This document shows positions 1-7,749 of a stretch of 50,114 nucleotides of DNA, piece after piece (within the stretch, counting starts at the first letter, position 1; every line of letters starts with the position of its first letter). The stretch spans positions 1 to 50,114 of the forward strand of contig JALNWB010000007.1 of the NCBI GenBank assembly GCA_023231105.1, in the 5' to 3' direction. The notes beneath the pieces were generated by a model. It did not search any database, was not told the DNA's origin, and saw nothing but the letters and a program-made list of their open reading frames with translations. Source of the stretch: Ignavibacteriaceae bacterium (GTDB lineage: Bacteria; Bacteroidota; Ignavibacteria; Ignavibacteriales; Ignavibacteriaceae). The position numbers and the translations under genes were made by a program.

Positions 1-204
1 AAAACCGCTTTAGGGGTCTATGCTAAAGCGGGCTACAATATAGAATTGTTTCTGTATAGGGATGCAGAAACACGGATCAAAAATAATTTATGTGGAAAAG
101 AGTGTCAAGGGGAAAAACGAAAGGGGGGAAAAATTGCACGACTTCTTTCTTTTCTTGGTCCCTCAGTTCTTCGGGATAAACTCCAGAAAAGAAACAAAAA
201 ATAG
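1..204 (+). CDS. 3' end of an unidentified gene, tail running into a repeat
   Basis: Frame 1 is open from the window edge to a TAG at 202-204 (67 codons). The first ~30 residues (KTALGVYAKAGYNIELF...) look like ordinary protein. From about codon 47 the frame runs through the structured repeat that begins near 141, so the last ~20 residues (ending RNKK) are encoded by repeat DNA. Seen: an open frame with no start. Inferred: a real gene whose original C-terminus was replaced or extended when the repeat inserted. No family is recognised, and the fragment is too short to exclude chance. Confidence 0.35.
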   Translation, partial: KTALGVYAKAGYNIELFLYRDAETRIKNNLCGKECQGEKRKGGKIARLLSFLGPSVLRDKLQKRNKK

Positions 205-425
205 GAAGCTTGTTCTTTTGTCTTGATACAAAAGAACCAAAAAATCAAGGCTGAAAAATTTTTGCTAAAGATTCATTCGTTACGCTATGGAAATTAAACT
301 CCCCGCCTTGGGCGGGTCAAACAGTAATTTCCATTTGACGCTTCACTCATTCATCTTTTTAACGCAAAAATTTTTAGGCCGAAGAAAGAAAAAAAATTTT
401 ATAGTACAATTCTTTTAAGGCGCGG
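141..425. repeat. Structured ~280 bp dispersed repeat, copy 1
   Basis: Nearly identical to 25635-25895 over most of its length. It holds nested inverted repeats: (i) TTTCTTTTCTT ... AAGAAAAGAAA arms, split here by ~25 bp absent from copy 2; (ii) TTCTTTTGT-CTTGAT-ACAAAAGAA; (iii) an outer stem GAAAAATTTTTGC ... GCAAAAATTTTT at ~251-376 that encloses (iv) GGAAATTA ... TAATTTCC and (v) CCCGCC-TTG-GGCGGG. No open frame is shared by the two copies. It could be a MITE-like element, a REP-type element or a structured RNA; the sequence cannot decide. Confidence 0.8.
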
Positions 426-500
426 AAACTCAGAAAAATTAATTGGTAAGAAAAAGAATAAAAGTAAAAAGTCAAAAATCAAAAGGGAGAAAAAAGTATT

Positions 501-986
501 ATGAAAAATCTGAAAGTGATAATTGTTTTATTGTTAATCGAGATGGCGGTTATGTATTTGTTTTTTCATCATCAGCAAAAGCCGGTTGTGATAAAAACGA
601 AGACTGAGTTGGTGAAGGGGAGGGAGGAGGTGAGTTATGTTAAAGGGAAAGAGATTGAGAGTAAAAAGTTGAAAGTTGAAAGTGGAAAGAAAAAAACAAA
701 AATTGACAGCGCGGGGATGGCAAAAACTGAGATAAATTTTAATGATAGCGCAAAGGTAAAGGTTGAGGTAAAGATTGAGCATGATTCGGCGGAAATATTT
801 TTTGATCTGGCTTATTTTGAAAAAAGTTTTTTACGGGTGGATACGATGAAAATTTATCGGCTGGATACTTTGAAAATAGAGACGGAGAAAACAATTATTG
901 AGGAAGCGCCATTTTATGAGAAGTTTTGGTTTGGGGCGGGAGTAGGAGCAGTGGGAGTACTGATTTTATTGATGATTATCAATTAA
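501..986 (+). CDS. Small protein with a membrane segment at each end
   Basis: 161 residues. An N-terminal hydrophobic segment (about 5-22) acts as signal anchor. A long charged Lys/Glu/Val-rich middle (about 25-140) follows, then a C-terminal hydrophobic segment (about 144-160) ending at the stop. The start is supported by GGGAG about 10 bases upstream. The middle has a low-complexity stretch (KKLKVESGKKK) encoded by the same AAGTTGAAAGT phrases that occur in non-coding repeats of this window. No family is recognised. Two end anchors with a charged rod are reminiscent of phage lysis accessory proteins or envelope spacers, but nothing here proves that. It stands alone, with a repeat upstream and degraded DNA downstream. 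Confidence 0.65.
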   Translation: MKNLKVIIVLLLIEMAVMYLFFHHQQKPVVIKTKTELVKGREEVSYVKGKEIESKKLKVESGKKKTKIDSAGMAKTEINFNDSAKVKVEVKIEHDSAEIFFDLAYFEKSFLRVDTMKIYRLDTLKIETEKTIIEEAPFYEKFWFGAGVGAVGVLILLMIIN

Positions 987-1430
987 TGAAACTTGGCAAG
1001 AGATATTATTTTGTTTTTTCTTGGGGGAATAAAAAAAATAGATTACGTTTACATGTATTAATTATTGAGATGAGGCGGATTTATTTTTGCATTAGTTTTA
1101 TATAGAGAACCATTCATAAACGAGGTAAAAATCACTTTACCAACACCGATTATATCCTTTACAAAGAACAACTGCAAAAAAATATTCTTTAAATATATTT
1201 TTGCAACACATGAGTTTAAAGAGTTAGATAGATTAAGAAATCGATGGGATTATAGTGTGCAAACCTTATTTCAAAATATTATGATTGACAAAAAACAGTG
1301 CAGTAGAAATAACCGTTGTGAGGTTTGTTTAATTAATATTTAGAATTCATTGATGAACAGTTTACGAAAATAATTATTCACAGTTAATACGTATATCACA
1401 TAAAAATAATATTCATCAAAAAGGTGATTT
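987..1430 (+). other. Gene-free stretch with a possible decayed ORF
   Basis: No gene with a start codon is visible. The frame from 1074 to the TAG at 1341-1343 is open for 89 codons and contains protein-like sequence (FKELDRLRNRWDYSVQTL) but no ATG, GTG or TTG near its beginning. It may be the remnant of a lost gene. The phrase TTTTTTCTTGGGGGAAT near 1015-1030 recurs at about 2924-2940. Confidence 0.3.
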
Positions 1431-2780
1431 ATGAAAAAGCTTACTCTATTTTTACTTTTATTGTTTGGTGTTTCTACTAATGCGCAAACCACACTAAGTG
1501 CGGGTCATATCGCTATTATCGGATGGTTTTCCGATGGAGTAGATGGAGGCACTCCCCAATACAATGATGGATTTACATTTATATTACTTAGAGATCTGTC
1601 AGCAGGAACAGTTATTTATTTTACAGATAACGGATGGTCTGATGCCGGTTGGGTAAATAGCGCTTCTGAATTACATGTTTCTTGGACTGTTCCTTCCGGT
1701 GGATTATCTACTGGAACGATAGTATATGTTTACGAAACCTCTTCGTTCAATAACGGTATTGCATCGGTAGGAACCCTTTCTACACTACTCTATGGAACAA
1801 CATGGCACTGGGCGAGTAGTGGTGATCAGATACTTGCATATCAAGGCAGCGGCGCAAGGACATCCTCTCCAACCTTTATTGCCGCCCTGGATGCAGATTA
1901 TAATTCATCATTTGATTTATCCAATGGGTGGTCATCAGGTACGGTTGGAGCAGGTTATGAAGAAACGTTTTGTTCGGTCCCAACCGGATTGACCAATGGA
2001 ACAAACTGTGTTGCTCTTTTTAATTCGGTTCAAGGGGAAATATGGGATAACTGTAAATACAATGGTACTTTAACAGGCACTGCAAGTTCAATTCTAAGCG
2101 CTATAAACAATTATACTAACTGGACGGGGTCAGATATCGCACCCTATGATATTAGTGCTTCTGCTTTTCCTACTCCGGCAATTACTGATCCGTTACCGGT
2201 TGAACTTACATTGTTCACAGCCGCTATAAATAATGATAATGTACAGCTTACCTGGCAAACGGCAACAGAAGTAAATAATTATGGGTTTGAAGTTGAACGT
2301 GCCTCGACTTCGCTCGGCATGAATTGGGAAAAGATCGGGTTTGTGAATGGCGCAGGGAACAGTAACTCGCCGAAAGAATATATGTTTGTCGATCAAGAGT
2401 ATGAGCAAGAGCAAGATGGAGTAGTGAAATACAGATTGAAACAGATTGATAATGATGGGAGGTATCAGTACAGCAAAGAGGTAGAAGTTGAGGTCTCGTC
2501 TTCGCGCGACTTTAGTTTAGGGCAGAATTATCCCAATCCATTTAATCCAAGTACAGTGATCAGTCTGCAGTTGGCAGCAAGCGGGCATGTATCACTAAAA
2601 GTTTATGATGTTATTGGAAATGAAGTGGCAGTACTTATAAATGAATTTAAAGAGGCTGGAACACATGAGGTTGAATTTAAGTCGGCAGTCGGCAATAGGC
2701 AGTTGGCAAGCGGGATATATTTTTACAAAATAAATAGTGGAAAGTATTCTGAACTAAAGAAGATGATCCTCTTACGTTAA
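1431..2780 (+). CDS. Secreted protein with type IX sorting domain
   Basis: 449 residues. A Sec signal peptide (about 1-19, ending NAQ) is followed by a beta-rich N-terminal domain (about 20-250) with the FTDNGW motif of the lamin-tail-like domains common in this phylum. Next comes a fibronectin-like segment (about 255-355; LPVELTLFTA, then ERAS...YRLKQID), and a C-terminal T9SS type A sorting domain (about 362-449) with LGQNYPNPFNPST, KVYDVIGNEV and SGIYFYKI. The product should cross the outer membrane by the Por secretion system, and its C-terminal domain is normally removed on export. RBS AAAAAGGTG lies 5 bases before the ATG. Two linker stretches (about 2300-2325 and 2683-2708) are encoded by phrases found elsewhere as intergenic repeats. 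Confidence 0.9.
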   Translation: MKKLTLFLLLLFGVSTNAQTTLSAGHIAIIGWFSDGVDGGTPQYNDGFTFILLRDLSAGTVIYFTDNGWSDAGWVNSASELHVSWTVPSGGLSTGTIVYVYETSSFNNGIASVGTLSTLLYGTTWHWASSGDQILAYQGSGARTSSPTFIAALDADYNSSFDLSNGWSSGTVGAGYEETFCSVPTGLTNGTNCVALFNSVQGEIWDNCKYNGTLTGTASSILSAINNYTNWTGSDIAPYDISASAFPTPAITDPLPVELTLFTAAINNDNVQLTWQTATEVNNYGFEVERASTSLGMNWEKIGFVNGAGNSNSPKEYMFVDQEYEQEQDGVVKYRLKQIDNDGRYQYSKEVEVEVSSSRDFSLGQNYPNPFNPSTVISLQLAASGHVSLKVYDVIGNEVAVLINEFKEAGTHEVEFKSAVGNRQLASGIYFYKINSGKYSELKKMILLR

Positions 2781-3180
2781 TGCTGCGACGGAGATGTAGT
2801 GTAAAGATATGACGGGGTTTTTGAGAAGCAACCTCACCCGACCTCTCCTTTCCGCCAGTGGCGGACAAGCGTAAGGAGAGGAGAATATTTTGTGTGAATA
2901 TTTTTATCGAAATTATTTTTATTTTTTTCTTGGGGGAATGGGGTCCCTCGACTGGTTCGGCTTCGCTCACCACAGGTCAGCTCGGGAGACGGGGGAATAA
3001 ATATTTTTTTTCTTGGTTAAAAGGAATAAATGATTTAGTTTTACTAATAATAATTATTTAAGGATGAGGTTGCTTTATTTCTGAGATAGTTTTACATACC
3101 GAAAAATTACCAAACGGGGAAAATGAGATGTTACCTTTCCTTTGCTTATTTCCAACGAAGACAAAACGAATAAAAGAATT
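2781..3180. repeat. Gene-free repeat cluster with nested hairpin
   Basis: Holds no convincing gene. At 2842-2881 a 9 bp stem (CCTCTCCTT ... AAGGAGAGG) encloses TCCGCCAGTGGCGGA; similar CCGCC/GGCGG hairpins occur at 5966, 23095 and 47601. At about 2942-2977 lies the phrase CCTCGACTGGTTCG...CACAGGTC, which recurs at about 25925-25958. A second copy of TTTTTTTCTTGG sits near 3005. The cluster looks like accumulated short mobile or slippage-derived repeats. Confidence 0.6.
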
Positions 3181-3276
3181 CTACTTAGATTTATTTAAAT
3201 ATTATTTATTTAAGAGTCAGTTAAAAATAATTAGTACGGCAGTGTTGGGTTTTAACATAAAACGCTGTTAGGCTAT
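3181..3276 (+). other. attC-like right half and cassette boundary
   Basis: Contains GGCAGTGTT (3238-3246), then TTTTAACATAAAACGC, then the core GTTAGGC (3267-3273), which fits the integron R' box GTTRRRY. The same layout occurs at 6343-6379 and, with closer spacing, at 7697-7725. The boundary sequence GTTAGGCTAT (3267-3276) is perfectly complementary to ATAGCCTAAC at 5956-5965, just past the next gene. That is expected if one cassette starts here and its own attC begins there. Confidence 0.6.
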
Positions 3277-3293
3277 TAAAATATTGGTGGACT

Positions 3294-5933
3294 ATGGAAG
3301 AAATCACTCCTATTAGAAAATATCTTGAGAAAACCGAACTAGAGCTATACCAAAAATTAATTTTTATAAAGAAGCATGTTGAACTAGTACTAGCTCGTGT
3401 TCCTGCAACATTTCCAGAATATACTGAACATGGTTGGAATCACGCTTTAAATGTTGAAAAACTTGCATACACACTCTTTGGAGACCGTTTATTTGAAATA
3501 TTATCTGCTTATGAATTGTTCATTTTAGTTAATTCTTGTTGGTTTCATGATATAGGAATGGTTGGATCCGTGGATGAGGATCCGGAAACAGTGAGGCTCC
3601 AACATCCATTAAGGAGTAATAAATATTTGCTTGACCATTATAGTGAATTAAATATTGCGAGACATGAAGCTAGCGTTATAGGTAAGATATGTAAAAGTCA
3701 TTGGTCGTTTAATATTGACCAAAATCATGAAGAGATATTAGTAAAAGAAAAGACGGTCAAACTTCGATTGCTTTGTGCAATTTTAGGACTAAGTGATATT
3801 TGTGATGTAACAGCTGATCGTGCACCTGAAATCGTTTACAACATTATTAAACCTGGACCAGAGAGCGATTTGTTTTGGAAAACACACTTGGATATTGGGG
3901 GATTAAATAAGAATGAAAATGGAAATATATGGCTCACTGCAGAATATAAATCTAGTAACGGGAAACAATTGATTGAAAATATTGTAAATGCAATTGAAGA
4001 AGAATTAAAAGTAATTTATCCTACTATTCAAAAATATGACTTCAATATACAACCTGTTATAATTTCCCAAATCGATCCTATTGACCCAAAACTTAGTGAT
4101 ATATCATTCCAAAAAAATCTACATGCCCAAAATATTTTAGAAATTCTAACAAAATCTTTATATAAAAATAAAAATGTATTTGTGAGAGAATTATTGCAAA
4201 ATGCAATTGACGCATGCAAAATTAAAGATACTCTTAAAGATGATTCTGAGAGTTATACTCCGTCTGTAAGAATATTTATACATGGGAATGATAATATAAA
4301 ATTTGACATTGAAGACAACGGTGTTGGGATGGATTTACATGATATTGAAACTCAGCTTTCAGTCCCTGGCGCAAAATTAATTGAAAGTTATGATCTAAGA
4401 TCACTTCCTGTTAATAAAAGACAAAAATTGGATGCTTTAATTGCACGATTTGGAATTGGTTTTTTATCGTGTTTCTTATGTTGCGATAAAATTGAAATAG
4501 AAACCAAAAAGAATAATTCTAATCCTCTTCGCTTTGTAATTAGCGATTTATATACTAAATACGGGTTTTTAGAAAGTTCGAAAGAAAGCAGCGGTACTAT
4601 TATTCGAGCGACACTTAAAAAGGAATACAATAATAATTTCTTGGTTGATGCTGTAAAATATTATTACAAAGGGAATAATTATGTTTCGGAAATACAAAAT
4701 AATTGTGTTGGAATGGCGATTTCAAATCTAGTTGCAGATCTAAAACAAAAGAAATATACTATTGAAATAAATGAAATTGATTTAGAAGGAATACTCACGT
4801 TAGACCCAAATTCTCAGAATAAGTTGATGGTTTGTCAAGAAGGAATTCTTATTAATGAGCATATGGGAAATATGCTTCCTACATATTCGCTTGGAATAGT
4901 TGGTTTTATTAATGTGGTAGCTGGTGTTATAGATTTAACAACTTCTAGATTTGAAATTGAGGAGAATGAAAAATTCATTGCACTCAAAGTAAGGATAGAA
5001 AAATATATTCAGTTATTAATTAATAAATCTCTCGATAATATTAACGAAAAGGATGATTCATCACAAAAGTCTCTGCTAAATCACTTATTGTTGATGAGTT
5101 CTTTAACAAATAATTATACTAATTATCTATCCAATTTATTTTTAACTAATTATAAATATGAAACACTCTATGGCGAAATGATAAAATTAACTGACTTATT
5201 AGAAAATAAAGAAATATACTATTATTATGAATCATCTAGTGTTAATACTAAAAGATGCCGATGGTTAAACCAGTTTATTTATTCTAAAATTGATTTTCTA
5301 TCAAACTTCAAAAGCATTGATATACCTACGAAAAATATACTTTATATAAGTTATGAAATACCGGCAACTGAATATTTTATTAATTTAGTCGAAAACTTTT
5401 TGAATAAGAATGGGATACGTTTTTATGACCTTGGTATTTATGAAAATCTTAGAGGTATAGTGGAGTATTCTTCTATTGATGGAGGAACAGAATCTGAAAT
5501 AGTATTAAGGAAAAATGGAATTATATTTTCTTCAATCCAAGACACAAGCAACCCTGTAATAGACCTTGGGTCTCCCATCATACTAAATTTGGCTAATGAA
5601 TCTGTAAGTTTTGTGTATAATAGAATGATAAAGAAAACCGACAAGTCCATTCGACATTCATCATTAGCATATTTTTTTATGCTTGCACAAAGATTTGATC
5701 TAGCACATAAAGAACTAAGTCTTGTAATAGATATCAATAAGCCTCCATTTATTGAACACGGTCATTACAAACCTACCGAGTATGATGCATTAATGCATAA
5801 AACTCAAAAATTATATTACGATGGTTTATATACTTTAGCGATTGAGATAATGCAGAAGTATAATCTACAAGGTTCATGGGCAGATAAACTAAGAACTGCT
5901 TGCATTGAAAAAATGAATGGTGATAGTAAATAA
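3294..5933 (+). CDS. HD-domain / HSP90-type GHKL ATPase fusion, putative defence protein
   Basis: 879 residues. The N-terminal part (about 1-220) is an HD-type metal phosphohydrolase-like domain with H46-GWN-H50, H85-D86 (FHDIGM) and further histidines (RHEASVIG). From about 275 an HSP90/HtpG-like GHKL ATPase follows: NILEILTKSLY, the N-box FVRELLQNAIDA (about 296-307), G1 box DNGVGMD (about 341), and RFGIGFLS (about 385). The C-terminal half has no recognised domain. In HtpG the same signature residues bind ATP; HD-HSP90 fusions are known from nucleotide-dependent conflict systems. It sits alone between two attC-like sites, so a one-gene integron cassette is likely. Function in phage defence is inferred from architecture and neighbours. 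Confidence 0.85.
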   Translation: MEEITPIRKYLEKTELELYQKLIFIKKHVELVLARVPATFPEYTEHGWNHALNVEKLAYTLFGDRLFEILSAYELFILVNSCWFHDIGMVGSVDEDPETVRLQHPLRSNKYLLDHYSELNIARHEASVIGKICKSHWSFNIDQNHEEILVKEKTVKLRLLCAILGLSDICDVTADRAPEIVYNIIKPGPESDLFWKTHLDIGGLNKNENGNIWLTAEYKSSNGKQLIENIVNAIEEELKVIYPTIQKYDFNIQPVIISQIDPIDPKLSDISFQKNLHAQNILEILTKSLYKNKNVFVRELLQNAIDACKIKDTLKDDSESYTPSVRIFIHGNDNIKFDIEDNGVGMDLHDIETQLSVPGAKLIESYDLRSLPVNKRQKLDALIARFGIGFLSCFLCCDKIEIETKKNNSNPLRFVISDLYTKYGFLESSKESSGTIIRATLKKEYNNNFLVDAVKYYYKGNNYVSEIQNNCVGMAISNLVADLKQKKYTIEINEIDLEGILTLDPNSQNKLMVCQEGILINEHMGNMLPTYSLGIVGFINVVAGVIDLTTSRFEIEENEKFIALKVRIEKYIQLLINKSLDNINEKDDSSQKSLLNHLLLMSSLTNNYTNYLSNLFLTNYKYETLYGEMIKLTDLLENKEIYYYYESSSVNTKRCRWLNQFIYSKIDFLSNFKSIDIPTKNILYISYEIPATEYFINLVENFLNKNGIRFYDLGIYENLRGIVEYSSIDGGTESEIVLRKNGIIFSSIQDTSNPVIDLGSPIILNLANESVSFVYNRMIKKTDKSIRHSSLAYFFMLAQRFDLAHKELSLVIDINKPPFIEHGHYKPTEYDALMHKTQKLYYDGLYTLAIEIMQKYNLQGSWADKLRTACIEKMNGDSK

Positions 5934-5955
5934 TTATAATTAAGAATATATATGG

Positions 5956-6149
5956 ATAGCCTAACCCGCCAATCAAGGCGGACGCCGTTTTTCAGTACGG
6001 CATTTGTGTAATTGTAAAGTTGTGTTGCAAAGTTTATTTGCACTTTAAGGTGGTGTGTTCTAAGAAATATTTTTATAAATAAAAGTAGTTGCTGTTATTC
6101 GGCATCCTTGTTTTGGGCTGCCTACCTACGGTAGGTAAACCGGTTAGCG
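5956..6149 (+). other. attC-like recombination site (cassette of the HD-HSP90 gene)
   Basis: Begins with ATAGCCTAAC, containing GCCTAAC (R'' consensus RYYYAAC), exactly complementary to the 5' boundary of the same cassette at 3267-3276. It shares with 7541-7725 a CGGCATT about 38 bases in, a TTGCA block, a GTTCTA...AAATA...TATAAATAA block and a second GGCAT, and ends near GTTAGCG (6143-6149). Two hairpins interrupt it relative to the other copy: CCGCCAATCAAGGCGG (5966-5981) and CTACCTACGGTAGGTA (about 6122-6137). Confidence 0.55.
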
Positions 6150-6236
6150 GCAAGTACGTATGTTTAAAATAAAGGGAGTAATTATTTTTAGATCTCCAAT
6201 TTGGAAGTATTAGAAAACCAATAAAGGAGATAGAAA

Positions 6237-6281
6237 ATGGAGACTCAGAAGAATCTCGTCACTTTGGGGGGAGATTTTTAA
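6237..6281 (+). CDS. 14-residue ORF in a gene-less mini-cassette
   Basis: METQKNLVTLGGDF with a very good ribosome site (AAAGGAGA, 6 bases before the ATG). It is the only translatable signal in the 230 bp between two attC-like boundaries (6143 and 6372). It might be a leader peptide, the 5' stub of a lost cassette gene, or chance. No family. Confidence 0.25.
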   Translation: METQKNLVTLGGDF

Positions 6282-6300
6282 TAATTAAATGGTTCGTCTT

Positions 6301-6380
6301 GCGAAAGTAAAACGAGAATAGAAATCTATAAATAATTAATTTGGCAGTGTTGGATTTTAACATAACACATCGTTAGCTGG
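6301..6380 (+). other. attC-like right half
   Basis: TATAAATAATTAATTT, then GGCAGTGTT (6343-6351), then TTTTAACATAACACATC and the core GTTAGCTG (6372-6379). It closely matches 3209-3276. The core GTTAGCTG is perfectly complementary to CAGCTAAC at 7541-7548, just after the next gene. No matching left half (a site complementary to the 6143 core) is visible between 6150 and 6300. Confidence 0.55.
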
Positions 6381-6416
6381 ATGAATGATCGATAAATGAA
6401 TTAGGACATTTAAATT

Positions 6417-7538
6417 ATGGCAAAAACAATAGACCCAAGAGAGTTAGCGGTTGTCCATGGACGTGATTTAGAAGTAAGAGACGCTGTTTTTGATTTTCTT
6501 CGAGCTTTGGATTTACATCCACGTGAATGGGAAGAATTACTTAGCAATTCGCCAGATGCAACACCCTATACTGGATCTTTAATAGAAAAACTTTTTGAAG
6601 ATGTTCAAGCGGTTGTTGTCATTTTTACGCCAGATGATGAAACAAGACTTCACCCTGATTTACAAGGTTCGAAGGAAGAATTATATGAAACCCGGTTTAC
6701 ATGCCAAGCAAGACCAAACGTTTTGTTCGAAGCCGGAAGAGCTTTTGGTTTATATCCTAATCGTACTGTTCTTGTAGAAGTCGGTGAATTAAGACCAATA
6801 AGTGATCTTATTGGGCGACATACAGTAAGGCTTGGTTCTGAAAAAGCTATACAAAGTTTTGCAAATCGTTTGAAGACTGCGGGTTGCGCCATTAAAACTA
6901 GCGGTACGGATTGGTTAAAATTATCGCGTTTTAATAACCTCACTGCATTAAACCGTAAGCCGGCGGCAAGATTTGAAATAAATGATAAACCAAATCGGAT
7001 TTTCCCAACTAATATTTGGTTAAATCCATGTTCATTTAGTTCAAAAGATAAAATTGAATTAATAGCCCAAAAAGAAAATCAGAATCACCCTGTAATTGCA
7101 AGACAACTATTAAGGGATTTAAGTAGAAGTGATAAACTTTGGAGCCTTTATTCAAAAAAAGAAGGTCCAAATGCGCAATTGAACTTAAAAGGTCAAGTTA
7201 ATTTACAATCATCTGGCTCTTCAGATTTTCGATTGATACTTGTTCAGCAAAGATTTGCTCTTGATGGTAGACCTCTATCAAACCCGCCTGATGCGGGTCC
7301 AATGGGTTTTGTAATGATACCCGGACAAGAAATCAATGTTAGTTTTGAGGTATCTATTCCAGATAGAGAATATCCAGAAGGTTCATTGTTATATGGTCTT
7401 CATGTCATTTACGAAGATGAAAATAATAATAGAAGAGAACTTGAAGTATTTTGGTGGTACGATTTTACTGAGGATAAGTTCTGGAATAATCTTAATAAAG
7501 TTCCCTTTTTCAGTTCAGTTCGTCAAAGTTTTTGGTAA
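6417..7538 (+). CDS. TIR-like nucleotide-binding (putative NADase) protein
   Basis: 373 residues. Residues about 10-165 match the TIR-like family of predicted nucleotide-binding proteins (the domain fused to STING in CBASS effectors): VVHGRD, FLRALDLHPREWEE, VVVIFTPDDETRL, ARPNVLFEAGRAFG with the candidate catalytic glutamate E105, RTVLVEVG, and DLIGRHTVRL. Such domains cleave NAD+ when activated. The C-terminal half (about 185-373) is an unrecognised beta-rich domain, perhaps a sensor. A single gene flanked by attC-like boundaries. It has only a weak RBS, usual here. An NAD+-depleting abortive infection role is inferred. Confidence 0.85.
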   Translation: MAKTIDPRELAVVHGRDLEVRDAVFDFLRALDLHPREWEELLSNSPDATPYTGSLIEKLFEDVQAVVVIFTPDDETRLHPDLQGSKEELYETRFTCQARPNVLFEAGRAFGLYPNRTVLVEVGELRPISDLIGRHTVRLGSEKAIQSFANRLKTAGCAIKTSGTDWLKLSRFNNLTALNRKPAARFEINDKPNRIFPTNIWLNPCSFSSKDKIELIAQKENQNHPVIARQLLRDLSRSDKLWSLYSKKEGPNAQLNLKGQVNLQSSGSSDFRLILVQQRFALDGRPLSNPPDAGPMGFVMIPGQEINVSFEVSIPDREYPEGSLLYGLHVIYEDENNNRRELEVFWWYDFTEDKFWNNLNKVPFFSSVRQSFW

Positions 7539-7540
7539 TT

Positions 7541-7727
7541 CAGCTAACCAGCTTTTCCACACGACCTCGTTTTCATTGCGGCATTGTTTAAGTTTTCGGG
7601 TTAAGTGAAAAAAGTAGGCATTGCAAAAAGTTTGTTCTATTAAATAATATTATAAATAATTATTGGCATTCGTTTTATAATTGTATCACTGTGTTAGGCA
7701 GTGTTTTAATGAAACACCGTTATGCGT
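7541..7727 (+). other. attC-like recombination site (cassette of the TIR-like gene)
   Basis: Starts three bases after the stop codon with CAGCTAAC, complementary to that cassette's 5' core at 6372-6379, and ends with GTTATGC (7719-7725). TTTTCATT (7570-7577) can pair with AATGAAA (7709-7715), matching the L''/L' stem of attC sites. GCGGCATT, TTGCAAAAAG, TATAAATAATTA and GGCAGTGTT blocks are shared with the sites at 5956 and 6301. About 185 bp, within the range of long attC sites. Confidence 0.55.
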
Positions 7728-7749
7728 AAATATTCATAGGTAATCAAAA

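Noticed and set aside
2677..2973. Minus-strand 98-codon ORF over the 3' end of the T9SS gene
   Set aside because: It reads through the hairpin and repeat cluster and has no protein-like features.
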